From Phocaeicola massiliensis B84634 = Timone 84634 = DSM 17679 = JCM 13223 (GTDB lineage: Bacteria; Bacteroidota; Bacteroidia; Bacteroidales; Bacteroidaceae), in assembly GCF_000382445.1 (NCBI RefSeq), contig NZ_KB905472.1, forward strand, positions 866,611 to 930,610: DNA of 64,000 nt, read 5' to 3'. This document shows positions 44,696 through 54,466 of the stretch, one piece after another; position 1 is the first letter of the stretch, and the number at the start of each line of letters is the position of its first letter. Below the pieces are notes generated by a model. The model was given only the letters and a program-made list of their open reading frames with translations. It did no database searches and had not been told where the DNA came from. A program made the translations under genes and the position numbers.

Positions 44696-45820
44696 ATGAT
44701 GGATCATTTGGTAATAATCTTAATAGGCTTCGTGCTGGCTATCAGTTTGGCACGTATTATTATTCCCAATATTATCATCATTTCGAGAAGGAAAGGATTG
44801 TTTGATCTTCCTGATGGAAGAAAGGTTCATAGACGTCCCATTTCGCGCTTGGGCGGAGTTTGCTTTTTCCCCACCATACTTTTTGCTGTTACATTTTTGG
44901 TAGCATTATGCAAGAAGGCGGGATGGTTTTTCTGGATGGATGGTACCACTCAATTTCCGGAACTTTTATTGTTGTGTAGCGGTTTGACCCTGCTTTTCAT
45001 TGTCGGTATTGCCGATGATTTAGTAGGAGTACGCTGGCGTCAGAAGTTTCTGGTACAGATTTTTGCGGCAGCTATGTTCCCATTGGCAGGTTTATATGTG
45101 AATGATTTTTATGGGATGTTTGGTATTTATTCCATTTCTGTATACATCGGAGTACCCTTGTCTATTTTGCTAGTTGTATTTATTACAAACGCCATCAATT
45201 TAATTGATGGTATAGACGGTTTGGCTTCCGGGCTTAGCATTGTCGCCCTGTTTGTATATGGTAATTTATTTATATATAATGGACTTTGGCTATACAGCCT
45301 TTTAGCCTTTACTACTATCGGTGTGTTACTTCCTTTCTTTTATTACAATGTATTTGGTCAGGCAGAGCGTGGCAAAAAGATATTCATGGGAGATACCGGC
45401 AGTTTGACTTTAGGTTTTATTCTCAGTTTTCTGACAATTAAATATACAATGAACCAATATGTAATGATGAATTTCAATTATAATGGTGCCATATTGGTTG
45501 CATTCAGCGTATTACTGGTTCCATGTCTGGATGTAATTCGCGTTGTCATCCGCAGAGTGCGTAATGGTAAAAGTCCTTTTTTGCCGGACAAAACGCATAT
45601 TCATCATAAATTTCTTGCCATGGGATTTACTGTCAGAAAAGCGATGATAACTATTTTGTTCATTTCTTTTTTGTTTAGTTTAAGTAATATCCTCTTAGTT
45701 AGCTATATTGATAATACACTGTTATTTATTGTGGATGTAGCAGCCTGGACAGGGATGCATATGTATATGGATAAAGTGATTGAGAGAAAGAAAGCTATTA
45801 ATAATGTAACAACTGATTAA
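44696..45820 (+). CDS. Polyprenyl-phosphate N-acetylhexosamine-1-phosphate transferase (WecA/MraY family)
   Basis: 374 residues with about eleven membrane helices. It shows the family's DDLVGVRWRQKF, NAINLIDGIDGLASG, the conserved MGDTGSLTLGF block, and KTHIHHKF, the cytoplasmic His-rich loop. It starts the repeat unit by moving a HexNAc-1-phosphate (GlcNAc or similar) from UDP to undecaprenyl phosphate. It is the initiator for the 44-57 kb Wzy pathway, separate from the WcaJ-type initiator at 33953. Confidence 0.93.
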   Translation: MMDHLVIILIGFVLAISLARIIIPNIIIISRRKGLFDLPDGRKVHRRPISRLGGVCFFPTILFAVTFLVALCKKAGWFFWMDGTTQFPELLLLCSGLTLLFIVGIADDLVGVRWRQKFLVQIFAAAMFPLAGLYVNDFYGMFGIYSISVYIGVPLSILLVVFITNAINLIDGIDGLASGLSIVALFVYGNLFIYNGLWLYSLLAFTTIGVLLPFFYYNVFGQAERGKKIFMGDTGSLTLGFILSFLTIKYTMNQYVMMNFNYNGAILVAFSVLLVPCLDVIRVVIRRVRNGKSPFLPDKTHIHHKFLAMGFTVRKAMITILFISFLFSLSNILLVSYIDNTLLFIVDVAAWTGMHMYMDKVIERKKAINNVTTD

Positions 45821-45824
45821 TTAT

Positions 45825-46223
45825 ATGATGGATGCACATATTATAAATCTTCCAAAGTTCTTGGATAGAAGAGGTAATTTGTCTTTTATAGAAGAAAATA
45901 ACCATATTCCTTTTAAAATAGAACGTGCTTATTGGATTTACGATGTACCTGGGGGAGAAGCCAGAGGAGGACATGCATATAAAGAAAATCAGGAGTTTAT
46001 TGTAGCTCTATCCGGTAGTTTTGATGTGATGCTGGATGATGGGGTAGAGCAAAAGATTTTCTCATTGAATCGGTCGTACTATGGATTATATGTTCCCAAG
46101 GGCTTGTGGCGGTGTATGGATAATTTTTCAACGAATTCTTTGGCTCTTGTATTATCATCCACTCCATATACTCTTTCTGATTATATATATGATTATGAAC
46201 AATTTAAGAGCATGAAGAAATGA
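45825..46223 (+). CDS. FdtA/QdtA-like cupin, variant active site
   Basis: 132 residues of the dTDP-4-keto-6-deoxyhexose 3,4-ketoisomerase family: RRGNLSFIEENNHIPF, YWIYDVPGGEARGGHAY, FDVMLDDG and LNRSYYGLYVPKGLWR. In FdtA/QdtA the GGHAH motif provides two active-site histidines; here it reads GGHAY (H50, Y52). It may have altered specificity or have lost activity. It stands in tandem with a normal paralogue (4-bp overlap). Confidence 0.83.
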   Translation: MMDAHIINLPKFLDRRGNLSFIEENNHIPFKIERAYWIYDVPGGEARGGHAYKENQEFIVALSGSFDVMLDDGVEQKIFSLNRSYYGLYVPKGLWRCMDNFSTNSLALVLSSTPYTLSDYIYDYEQFKSMKK

Positions 46224-46636
46224 AGCAAAGTAGTGTCTATGATTGTACGATGATTGAGTTGGATAAACATCATCATGAGAAAGGGAATATAACAGTGGTT
46301 GAAAATGGAAAAACAGTTCCTTTTGAAGTAAAACGTACATATTATCTTTATGATGTGCCGGGGGGTGAAAGTCGTGGAGGACATGCTCATAAAGAACTTA
46401 GCCAACTCATTATTGCTGCCAGTGGAAGTTTTACAGTAACATTGGATGATGGTAATGTTAAACGAACTTTTTTATTGAATCGTCCATATCAAGGCTTGTA
46501 TATTGTTCCGGGAATCTGGAGAACATTAGATGATTTTTCGTCAGGGTCGGTATGTTTGGTTTTAGCTTCACATAAATATGATGAGAACGATTATATTAGA
46601 GATTATGATAAATTTATAAGATACAAAAAAGATTAA
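46220..46636 (+). CDS. fdtA: dTDP-4-keto-6-deoxyhexose 3,4-ketoisomerase (FdtA/QdtA family)
   Basis: 138 residues, a single cupin: [33 protein letters not shown] with both active-site histidines (H55, H57), FTVTLDDG and [16 protein letters not shown]. It shifts the keto group from C4 to C3 of dTDP-4-keto-6-deoxyglucose, setting up 3-amination. FdtA (galacto product) and QdtA (gluco product) are hard to separate by eye, so the symbol is provisional. Start overlaps the previous stop (ATGA). Confidence 0.85.
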   Translation: MKQSSVYDCTMIELDKHHHEKGNITVVENGKTVPFEVKRTYYLYDVPGGESRGGHAHKELSQLIIAASGSFTVTLDDGNVKRTFLLNRPYQGLYIVPGIWRTLDDFSSGSVCLVLASHKYDENDYIRDYDKFIRYKKD

Positions 46637-47166
46637 TGGCAAGAATCCATCCTCTATCAGATGTAATGTCTCAGAATATTGGTAATGAGACAAATATATG
46701 GCAATTTTGTGTTGTGTTTCCTCAAGCCAGAATTGGGGATAACTGTAATATTTGTGCTAATGTGTTGATTGAGAATGATGTTATAATTGGAAATAATGTA
46801 ACAGTCAAGTCAGGTGTGCAAATATGGGATGGTGTTGAGATTGAAGATAATGTCTTCATTGGTCCTAATGTAACTTTTACCAATGATTTAGTTCCACGGT
46901 CAAAAGTTTATCCTCAATCATTTGCTCGGACAATAATCAAAAAAGGTGCTTCTATCGGTGCCAATAGTACAATTATAGCGGGGCATTCTATAGGGGAATA
47001 TGCTTTTATAGGAGCAGGAAGTGTGATAACAAAAGATATACCTCCTTACACAGTGTGGTTTGGAAATCCGGCAAAACACCAAGGATATGTAACCAAAGAG
47101 GGTGTTTTACTGGATATTAATTATAAAGATAAAGAAGGAAATACACATATACTAGATTTATTATGA
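46636..47166 (+). CDS. dTDP-3-amino-3,6-dideoxyhexose N-acyltransferase (hexapeptide)
   Basis: 176 residues of left-handed beta-helix repeats ([49 protein letters not shown]) ending in [24 protein letters not shown]. The first part ([20 protein letters not shown]) and the [13 protein letters not shown] block match WbpD/FdtC/QdtC-type N-acetyltransferases acting on 3-amino sugars. It acts after the aminotransferase encoded next. Overlaps both neighbours by 1-4 bp. Confidence 0.87.
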   Translation: MARIHPLSDVMSQNIGNETNIWQFCVVFPQARIGDNCNICANVLIENDVIIGNNVTVKSGVQIWDGVEIEDNVFIGPNVTFTNDLVPRSKVYPQSFARTIIKKGASIGANSTIIAGHSIGEYAFIGAGSVITKDIPPYTVWFGNPAKHQGYVTKEGVLLDINYKDKEGNTHILDLL

Positions 47167-48269
47167 TAAAATTCTTAGATTTACAAAAGATAACAGCTAA
47201 ATATGCTGATGAAATACATGAAGCAGTGAATCGTGTTGTAGACTCTGGATGGTATTTACAAGGTTCAGAGAATGAGCGGTTTGAAGCAAACTATTCTGCA
47301 TATATAGGTACTAAATATACAATAGGGTGTGCAAATGGATTGGATGCATTAATTTGGATATTTCGGGCTTATATAGAAATGGGTATAATGAAACCGGGTG
47401 ATGAAGTAATTGTACCGGCTAATACTTATATAGCATCGATTTTAGCAATTTCGGAAAATGGACTGAAACCAGTATTAGTAGAGCCGGATATTACCACTTA
47501 TCAGATAGATGAAAATAAAATAGAAGCAGTTATAACAGAACGCACTAAGGCTATTTTAATAGTGCATTTATATGGACAATGTGCGTATACTGAAAAAATA
47601 GGAGATCTTTGTAAGAGATATAATTTGAAGCTAATTGAAGATAATGCACAAGCTCATGGATGTAAGTACAATGGTCGAAAGACTGGTTCACTTGGAGATG
47701 CGGCAGGTCATAGCTTTTATCCGGGAAAGAATTTAGGAGCTTTTGGAGATGCGGGTGCAGTTACAACCAATGATGAAGAATTAGCGACAATTATTCGTGC
47801 TGTTGCCAATTATGGTTCTACTCGTAAATATGTATTTAAATATATTGGTCGTAATAGTCGTTTGGATGAAATTCAAGCTGCTGTTTTAGATGTGAAGTTG
47901 AAACATTTGGATGAGGATGTAATATTGCGTAAAGCAGTTGCTAAATATTATATTGAGAATATAAAGAATTCATTAATAACAGTTCCGGTAGTGAAGGATT
48001 GGGATGCTCATGTGTTTCATATATTTACGATACGATGTAAATCCAGAGATGAATTGCAGCAATACTTAGTAGATAATGGAATTCAAACAATTATTCATTA
48101 TCCCATTCCTCCGCACAAACAAGAGTGCTATAAAGAATGGAATGATCTTTCATTTCCTATCACTGAACAGATACATGATGAAGAGTTAAGCTTACCAATG
48201 AGCCCTGTAATGACTATGGAAGAGGTAAAAGAGGTTGTTGATACCATTAATGTTTATAAAATGAAATAA
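47163..48269 (+). CDS. DegT/DnrJ/EryC1 aminotransferase (FdtB/QdtB-like)
   Basis: 368 residues, PLP-dependent fold type I. It has [43 protein letters not shown] (D160), the PLP lysine K189 in [14 protein letters not shown], and [24 protein letters not shown]. With the ketoisomerase and acyltransferase beside it, it should aminate the 3-keto sugar to dTDP-3-amino-3,6-dideoxyhexose, giving Fuc3NAc or Qui3NAc after acylation. The required RmlB is not present in the window. Confidence 0.92.
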   Translation: MIKFLDLQKITAKYADEIHEAVNRVVDSGWYLQGSENERFEANYSAYIGTKYTIGCANGLDALIWIFRAYIEMGIMKPGDEVIVPANTYIASILAISENGLKPVLVEPDITTYQIDENKIEAVITERTKAILIVHLYGQCAYTEKIGDLCKRYNLKLIEDNAQAHGCKYNGRKTGSLGDAAGHSFYPGKNLGAFGDAGAVTTNDEELATIIRAVANYGSTRKYVFKYIGRNSRLDEIQAAVLDVKLKHLDEDVILRKAVAKYYIENIKNSLITVPVVKDWDAHVFHIFTIRCKSRDELQQYLVDNGIQTIIHYPIPPHKQECYKEWNDLSFPITEQIHDEELSLPMSPVMTMEEVKEVVDTINVYKMK

Positions 48270-48271
48270 AT

Positions 48272-49192
48272 ATGGTAAAGGAAAAATTTAAGTCTTTGAT
48301 CAGATTACTATTTCATTTAAGTTATAAACTATGCATTAAAATAGGGATTGCTTCACCGACAATTGTAGTTCGGATGGATGGAGGAATTTGTTCTCAGATG
48401 CATCAGTATTTAATTGGTCAAATTTTTAAAGAAAGAGGAACTAATGTTGAATACGAATTAGATTTTTTTAAATATAATGGAAAAGATATTAATGGCGTTC
48501 ATGTTAGAAATTTTGATTTATTAAAAGCTTTTCCATATCTAAATTTTAAATCTGCTTCTTCTTTTAAATCTCATTTTTATTCTTTAGTTTATAATTATGT
48601 GGGTAATTATCCTTATGAACTAAGTACAAATTGGGTTGATTTATTGCCACCACGGATATTGTCTGGTTATTATGCTGATCCTTCTTATTTGTATTATCCT
48701 TTGTTCCAAAAAGTATTTCATATTTGTTCAAAGGATATATTAGACTTTGAGAATCAGCATATATGTACAATGATTGAAAATCATAATTCTATTGCTGTTC
48801 ATGTTAGAAGAGGAGATTTAGCTGAATATAACATAGCCTATGGATATCCTGTCACAATTAATTACTTTGTAGAGGCTATAAAATATATCAAGGAAAAAAC
48901 TATAGATCCTGTCTTTTATTTTTTTTCGGATGATAGAAATTATGTAGAGCAAGAACTTTTACCTATTATCCCTGTTAAAATAGAGTATAAGGTTGTTCAA
49001 AATGGTTCAGAAAAAGGATATATAGACTTATTTCTTATAAGTATGTGTAAACATCAAATAACAAGTAAAGGCTCATTAGGTAAGTACGGTGCATTGTTGG
49101 GGATGAATAAAGAAAAAATGGTTTTAGTTTCGAAAGATGATACACAAACTTTTATGTTTGATAATGCTCCATGCCTCAAGATAATAATTTAA
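48272..49192 (+). CDS. Alpha-1,2-fucosyltransferase family protein (GT11)
   Basis: 306 residues. GT11 landmarks: VRMDGGICSQMHQYLIGQI (the GGLGNQ-like block), SGYYADPSYL, HVRRGD at 177-182, the GDP-fucose contact motif, FYFFSDD and HQITSKGSLGKYGALL. GT11 enzymes transfer L-fucose from GDP-fucose, and the donor is made by manC-gmd-fcl a few kilobases upstream. The N-terminal block is diverged (GGICSQMHQ), so the linkage is not certain. No membrane helix apart from a weak N-terminal stretch. Confidence 0.85.
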   Translation: MVKEKFKSLIRLLFHLSYKLCIKIGIASPTIVVRMDGGICSQMHQYLIGQIFKERGTNVEYELDFFKYNGKDINGVHVRNFDLLKAFPYLNFKSASSFKSHFYSLVYNYVGNYPYELSTNWVDLLPPRILSGYYADPSYLYYPLFQKVFHICSKDILDFENQHICTMIENHNSIAVHVRRGDLAEYNIAYGYPVTINYFVEAIKYIKEKTIDPVFYFFSDDRNYVEQELLPIIPVKIEYKVVQNGSEKGYIDLFLISMCKHQITSKGSLGKYGALLGMNKEKMVLVSKDDTQTFMFDNAPCLKIII

Positions 49193-50661
49193 TGTCTACA
49201 AATTCAAATTCATATAAATCGATAATGAAAGGTACTGCTATTTTTGGCGGTACTCAATTTTTTGCAATTTTAGTTAATCTTATAAGAGGAAAACTTGTTG
49301 CATTATTTCTTGGGCCAGAGGGTATGGGAATATCTTCATTAATGATGTCTTCTATGAATACAATTCAGCAATTTAGTTCTTTAGGACTAAATTTATCAAT
49401 TGTAAAAGAAATATCAAAGGCAAAAGAAACAGGTAAAGAAGAAAAATTGCTACTTGTTATATCAATAGCTCGTGCTCTACTTAGAATAACAGCAATAATA
49501 GGGGCGCTCTTTACCATTTTATTTAGCCGTTTCTTGAGTAATATAACTTTCGGCAATGTAGATTACTATTGGTATTTTATTTTATTATCTATTGCGGTGT
49601 TTTTTACTACAATGTCTAATGGAGAATTATCTATTCTTCAAGGATATAGGGCTATTAAGAAACTAGCGTATGCTTCTATTATAGGGTCTTTTACAGGGCT
49701 TTTTGTGGGAGTCCCTTTATATTATTGGTTTGGATATGATGCAATAGTTCCAGCTATGATTGTTCTTTCTCTTGTAAATTTTCTTTTTTACAGATATACA
49801 AGTTATAAGCTTACCATTAAAAGTATAATATTTAAATGGAAAGAACATTCTCCGTTAATTAAAAAAATGTTATTATTGGGTATTACTTTAATGATTGCAT
49901 CTCTATTAGGAACTTTAGCAAATTATATACTTAATACCTATATAGGAAGGTATGGCTCTTTAAATGATGTTGGTATGTATCAAGCTGCTAATTCCATTAC
50001 TAATCAATATATTGGAATTGTTTTTACGGCAATGGGATTAGATTATTTCCCTCGTTTGGCTGCTATATCTCAGGATAATGTTAAAGTGAAAGAAATGGTA
50101 AACCAACAAATAGAAGTGGTACTTTTTTTAATGGCTCCTTTGTGTTGCTTTCTGATTTTATTAGCCCCATTGGTTATAGAAGTACTGTTAACGAAGGAAT
50201 TTATGGGCATTATTTCTTTGATTAGATGGATGGGGATTGGTTTGTTTTTTAAAGCATTTGCTTTTCCACTAGGATATATATCTTTTGCAAAAGGGGATAG
50301 AAAAACTTTTTTTTGGCTTGAAGGAGTTATGGGAAATTTAATGTCGTTGGTATTAGGTATGATAAGCTATTTTATTTGGGGACTTATGGGGATGGGTATA
50401 TCATTGTGTATTACTTATATTCTTTGGGGAGGGCTCTATAATATTATAACTAAACGATTGTATGAGTTTGAACTTAGTACTAATACATATAAAATACTTG
50501 CTGTGCTTATAATATTCATTTCACTAACTTTCTTATTTAGCTTTTTGAATGATACTTTTTTTTCTTATGTGTTTATGGGTTTGTCAACTTTTATGTGTAG
50601 TTTGTTTTGCTTATTTCATTTGAATAAAAGATTGAAGTTTATAAGATTAAAAAATAAGTAA
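49192..50661 (+). CDS. wzx: Polysaccharide flippase Wzx
   Basis: 489 residues from the ATG at 49192, which overlaps the preceding TAA (TAATG); an ATG at 49171 would add seven residues. About twelve to fourteen membrane helices. The N-terminus TAIFGGTQFFAILVNLIRGKLVALFLGPEGMG is typical of the MATE-like Wzx/RfbX family. It flips the undecaprenyl-linked repeat unit across the inner membrane in the Wzy-dependent pathway. Confidence 0.92.
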   Translation: MSTNSNSYKSIMKGTAIFGGTQFFAILVNLIRGKLVALFLGPEGMGISSLMMSSMNTIQQFSSLGLNLSIVKEISKAKETGKEEKLLLVISIARALLRITAIIGALFTILFSRFLSNITFGNVDYYWYFILLSIAVFFTTMSNGELSILQGYRAIKKLAYASIIGSFTGLFVGVPLYYWFGYDAIVPAMIVLSLVNFLFYRYTSYKLTIKSIIFKWKEHSPLIKKMLLLGITLMIASLLGTLANYILNTYIGRYGSLNDVGMYQAANSITNQYIGIVFTAMGLDYFPRLAAISQDNVKVKEMVNQQIEVVLFLMAPLCCFLILLAPLVIEVLLTKEFMGIISLIRWMGIGLFFKAFAFPLGYISFAKGDRKTFFWLEGVMGNLMSLVLGMISYFIWGLMGMGISLCITYILWGGLYNIITKRLYEFELSTNTYKILAVLIIFISLTFLFSFLNDTFFSYVFMGLSTFMCSLFCLFHLNKRLKFIRLKNK

Positions 50662-50671
50662 ATTATTTGTC

Positions 50672-51604
50672 ATGAGTGATTATTATCCATTAGTATCAAT
50701 AGTTGTTATTACATATAATTCTTCTAAATATATTTTAGAAACATTAGAGAGTATCAAACAGCAGACTTATAAAAATCTTGAATTGATAATAACAGATGAT
50801 TGTTCTAAAGATAATACTGTTGTTCTTTGTCAAGATTGGCTTGATGTAAACAAACATGGCTTTATAAGAACTAAGCTTATTATTACTCCTCATAATACAG
50901 GAGTGTCCGCTAATTGTAATAGAGGATATCAAGAGGCACAGGGAGAATGGATTAAGTGCATTGCGGCAGATGATTGTTTGTATGAGAATTGTATAGAGAA
51001 TTATATGTATTTTATAGCTAAGCATCCTTATATTAGAATTTGTCAGTCTAGAGTTCAGGCTTATATAAACCATTTTGATGAGGAATGTAGAGTTGAGAAT
51101 ACTTATAGTTTACCTTTAATAATGAGAGATAATGTGAATATTACAGCATATGATCAGTATAAATGTTTGTGTATAAACAATTTAGTCATAGCTCCATCTG
51201 TGTTGATGAGTAAAAAAATGTGGGAGCAACTTGATGGATTTGATGAGAATATTTCTATGTGTGAAGATTGGCCTATGTGGTTGAAAGTAACTTTGCATGG
51301 GGAAAAGATTTATTATATGGATATATATACTGTAAAATATAGAATTCATTCAGGGTCTATATTTGGAGGAACAACTAGTGATTTACTATTCAAACGTTTT
51401 TTTAAAGTTGACTCTTTAGTATATTCTTTATATATAAAGCCTTTTGCCCCTTTTTATATTAGATTTATTAATAGATATAATTATCAGATACGATATGTTT
51501 TGGATAAATTAGGCATGAATAAGCGAAAGTTATTATTTCGTTTTATATTTTATATTTTGAATTTACCTTATCGCGTTGTTTTTGATTTATTAAAAAAATA
51601 TTGA
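50672..51604 (+). CDS. GT2 family glycosyltransferase
   Basis: 310 residues: LVSIVVITYNSSKYILETLE, ITDDCSKDNT, NTGVSANCNRGYQEAQGEW, IAADD in the DxD position, and CEDWPMWLKV. Clear GT-A fold with a basic C-terminal tail that could touch the membrane. Strongly AT-rich codons, like the rest of 46-57 kb. Donor unknown. Confidence 0.88.
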   Translation: MSDYYPLVSIVVITYNSSKYILETLESIKQQTYKNLELIITDDCSKDNTVVLCQDWLDVNKHGFIRTKLIITPHNTGVSANCNRGYQEAQGEWIKCIAADDCLYENCIENYMYFIAKHPYIRICQSRVQAYINHFDEECRVENTYSLPLIMRDNVNITAYDQYKCLCINNLVIAPSVLMSKKMWEQLDGFDENISMCEDWPMWLKVTLHGEKIYYMDIYTVKYRIHSGSIFGGTTSDLLFKRFFKVDSLVYSLYIKPFAPFYIRFINRYNYQIRYVLDKLGMNKRKLLFRFIFYILNLPYRVVFDLLKKY

Positions 51605-51624
51605 TCTAATAATTTTTTTAGATA

Positions 51625-52443
51625 ATGAATACTTTTCCATTAATATCAGTTATTATTCCTTGCTACAATCAGGGGAATTATCTTGCAGAGACATTAGATA
51701 GTGTAAGTGCACAAACTTATCCATATTGGGAATGTATTATAGTGAATGATGGTTCTGACGATAATACAGAGCAAGTAGCGCAAGAATATATAAAGAAAGA
51801 CAGTCGTTTTATCTATCTTTCACAAGAAAACAAAGGCTTGAGCGCTGCAAGAAATTATGGGATTGTTAATAGTAATGGGCAATATATTCTTCCTCTAGAC
51901 TCAGATGATTTAATAGCTCCAACGTATTTGGAGAGGGCTATAAATGCTTTTGCAAATGATTCTACTGTGAAGATTGTGTATTGTAGGGCTAAACTGTTTG
52001 GTAAGCAGACAGGAGAATGGTTATTGCCTAAATATTCTTTAGAGAAAATGTTGGGTGTGAATTGTATTTTTTGTTCAGCTTTATATCATCGTGATAGTTT
52101 TAATATGGTTGGTGGATATAATACAAATATGAAATATGGATTTGAAGATTGGGATTTTTGGTTAGGAATTTTAGAAAGGTATCCAACATGTAGTGTTTGT
52201 CAAATAGATGAAATTCTATTTTATTATAGAATAAGGAAAAGATCTATGGCTAGACAATTAGATGATACTAAGTATAAATTTTTAAGGAAACAGCTTTGGC
52301 TAAATCACTCTCTTTTATATAAAAGATATTTCTATTCGCCTCTTGATAGTTTTGAATATTTACAATTGTTAAATTCTAGAGAATATAAATTGGGAAAATT
52401 ATTACTCGCTCCAATAAGGTTTGTTTTAAGTAAAATGAAATAA
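51625..52443 (+). CDS. GT2 family glycosyltransferase
   Basis: 272 residues: LISVIIPCYNQGNYLAETLD, IVNDGSDDNTE, ENKGLSAARNYGI, PLDSDD and EDWDFWLGI. A typical inverting GT2 enzyme of the kind abundant in capsule loci. It lies 20 bp after one GT2 gene and 10 bp before another. Donor and linkage unknown. Confidence 0.88.
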   Translation: MNTFPLISVIIPCYNQGNYLAETLDSVSAQTYPYWECIIVNDGSDDNTEQVAQEYIKKDSRFIYLSQENKGLSAARNYGIVNSNGQYILPLDSDDLIAPTYLERAINAFANDSTVKIVYCRAKLFGKQTGEWLLPKYSLEKMLGVNCIFCSALYHRDSFNMVGGYNTNMKYGFEDWDFWLGILERYPTCSVCQIDEILFYYRIRKRSMARQLDDTKYKFLRKQLWLNHSLLYKRYFYSPLDSFEYLQLLNSREYKLGKLLLAPIRFVLSKMK

Positions 52444-52453
52444 CTAAATATAT

Positions 52454-53266
52454 ATGTTGAGAATATTAGTAGTGTTATATAATAAGAAGGCATTTGACTC
52501 AGAAACAATTTTATCTATAAAAAACTATATTAGTGAAATAGCAATTGAAGTTCAACTGCTATTATGGAATAATTCATCAATAAAGATTACTAATGTAGAG
52601 TTGGATTTCTTAAGCTCATTTGTCTCTCATAAAATTTATGGAAATGATGGATGTAATACTTCATTATCTGAAATATATACTAGAATATACCAGGATTGTG
52701 ATGATGATGATATATTGCTTATTTTTGATCATGATACAATAATACCTGAAGGCTATTTTTCGGAATTATTAATTGCAATCTCAGAAAATCCTGATATTAA
52801 TTTATTTCTTCCTATAGTTAAGCATCATAATTTGATAATTAGCCCATCAAAAAATTATGGCGTTAAGGGAATTTATTGGAAAAGACCTAATTTAGGGATT
52901 CTTCCAGCTAAGCATATTACTGCGATCAATAGCGGTATGGCTATTAGATGTCAATACTTGAAACATAAATTCGTAGGATACAATTTAGAGTTAAAGTTTT
53001 ATGAAACGGATAATGATTTTATGTATAAATATTGTAGAGAGAATAGAGAATTATTTGTTTTATCAAGTCAAATGAATCATTCATTAGGCTTTTATGATGA
53101 TTCGGTTAATAGCAAACTAAATCGTTTTAAAGCGATGAAATTTGGACGTCTTACTCATATGAAAACTCGCGGAATGCTACTGTATTTATTGGCACAATTA
53201 CAGTATTTTTATTTTGCAATAAAATGTACAGTTAAATACCATGATTTACGCTTTTTATGGTGCTAA
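52454..53266 (+). CDS. GT2-like glycosyltransferase (rhamnosyltransferase-like)
   Basis: 270 residues. The GT-A outline is diverged but visible: ILVVLYNKKAFDSETI, LLWNNSS, GCNTSLSEIYTRIYQ, LIFDHDT in the DxD position, then NSGMAIRCQYLK and YETDNDFMYKYC. The FDHD motif and the spacing resemble rhamnosyltransferase-type GT2 enzymes (RfbF/WbbL). Between two clear polysaccharide genes and in the same operon. Confidence 0.75.
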   Translation: MLRILVVLYNKKAFDSETILSIKNYISEIAIEVQLLLWNNSSIKITNVELDFLSSFVSHKIYGNDGCNTSLSEIYTRIYQDCDDDDILLIFDHDTIIPEGYFSELLIAISENPDINLFLPIVKHHNLIISPSKNYGVKGIYWKRPNLGILPAKHITAINSGMAIRCQYLKHKFVGYNLELKFYETDNDFMYKYCRENRELFVLSSQMNHSLGFYDDSVNSKLNRFKAMKFGRLTHMKTRGMLLYLLAQLQYFYFAIKCTVKYHDLRFLWC

Positions 53267-53281
53267 ATTAATAATTCCTCT

Positions 53282-54466
53282 ATGAAAATAAGATTATATC
53301 ATAATATTCTTTTCTTGATAGGCTTTATCTATTATTTATTGTTGCCTCTATGGATTGTAGTGCAAGGAGCGTTTGGTGATTATCCTGGTATGAAATCTGT
53401 ATATCAATATTTTAGTTTTGATTATGTTTTGAGTTATTGTATTATTGTTACAATATTTTTTATCTCTTTTTATTTAGGTAGTTTTTTGCCTCTTAAATTT
53501 ATAAAGAAGGAGAGGAGTAAACCATCTATTGATTTAATAATAAGTAGTAGAGACTTATTCATTATTTCATTACCCTTTTTTTTCTTAGGACAATATACAA
53601 TAATGGCTAATGCTGGTAATTTATTTCAAGGATATTTAGTGGAATATGACGATGGGTTTATGGGGACTATTTCTACTATCAATATGGTTTTTCTTTTTCT
53701 ATATATTTATAGTAAAGGTAAATTAAATGTAAAAAATTATTTTATTGACCTTTACTTAGTTTCTTCATTGGTAGAATTTTCTATTATATTACTTGGTATG
53801 GGATCAAGAATGTATATATTAATTCCATGTGTAACTTGTACTTTGTATTTTTTGGATAAAGGTGTCATTTCTATTAAAAAAGTTTTGGTTGGTGGGCTTA
53901 TTGCTGTATTGTTTTTTTTATTTATTGGCATTTGGAGATTAGGAGATAGTGGATTTTCTATAGATTCTTTTTTATATATCGGTATTGCAGAGCCTGTTTT
54001 TACTTGGATAAGTGTGGAATCTATGTTTTCTTCAAATGAATTACCGCTTATTGCTATGCCCTATAATTTCTTTTCTTCTTTTTTGAATTTTGTTCCTACT
54101 CTATTATTTCCTAATAAAGCGGAATTTATTCAGCCAATAACTCTTAATTATGATAATCCATTTGGTGCTACTAGTTTATTAGTTTCGTTGATAGCTAATT
54201 TTGGTATTTTAGGTAGTTGTTTTGTCTTATTTTTGCTTGGCTTTTTTTTAACTAGTTTGCGATTGAATGGACGAACTTTATTTACTAAAACATATTATTA
54301 TTGTATTTGCGGTATAATACCTTTTCAATTATTTCGAGATAGTATTCCAATTGTTAATAAAATGTTATTCTATAATTTTTTATTATTTCCATTTTTACTG
54401 TTTAGCATTGAAAAACTATTGTGTAAAAAATCAATAGAAGTTAGTTATGATGAAAATAATTCTTGA
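53282..54466 (+). CDS. wzy: O-antigen/capsule polymerase Wzy
   Basis: 394 residues with about ten to eleven hydrophobic segments and a large loop in the C-terminal half (about 240-290). There is no sequence motif beyond the OAG polymerase-like GMGSRMYILIPCV segment. The call rests on topology, length and position next to wzx, wzz and glycosyltransferases. It would polymerise the lipid-linked repeat units in the periplasm. It overlaps the next gene by 20 bp. Confidence 0.75.
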   Translation: MKIRLYHNILFLIGFIYYLLLPLWIVVQGAFGDYPGMKSVYQYFSFDYVLSYCIIVTIFFISFYLGSFLPLKFIKKERSKPSIDLIISSRDLFIISLPFFFLGQYTIMANAGNLFQGYLVEYDDGFMGTISTINMVFLFLYIYSKGKLNVKNYFIDLYLVSSLVEFSIILLGMGSRMYILIPCVTCTLYFLDKGVISIKKVLVGGLIAVLFFLFIGIWRLGDSGFSIDSFLYIGIAEPVFTWISVESMFSSNELPLIAMPYNFFSSFLNFVPTLLFPNKAEFIQPITLNYDNPFGATSLLVSLIANFGILGSCFVLFLLGFFLTSLRLNGRTLFTKTYYYCICGIIPFQLFRDSIPIVNKMLFYNFLLFPFLLFSIEKLLCKKSIEVSYDENNS

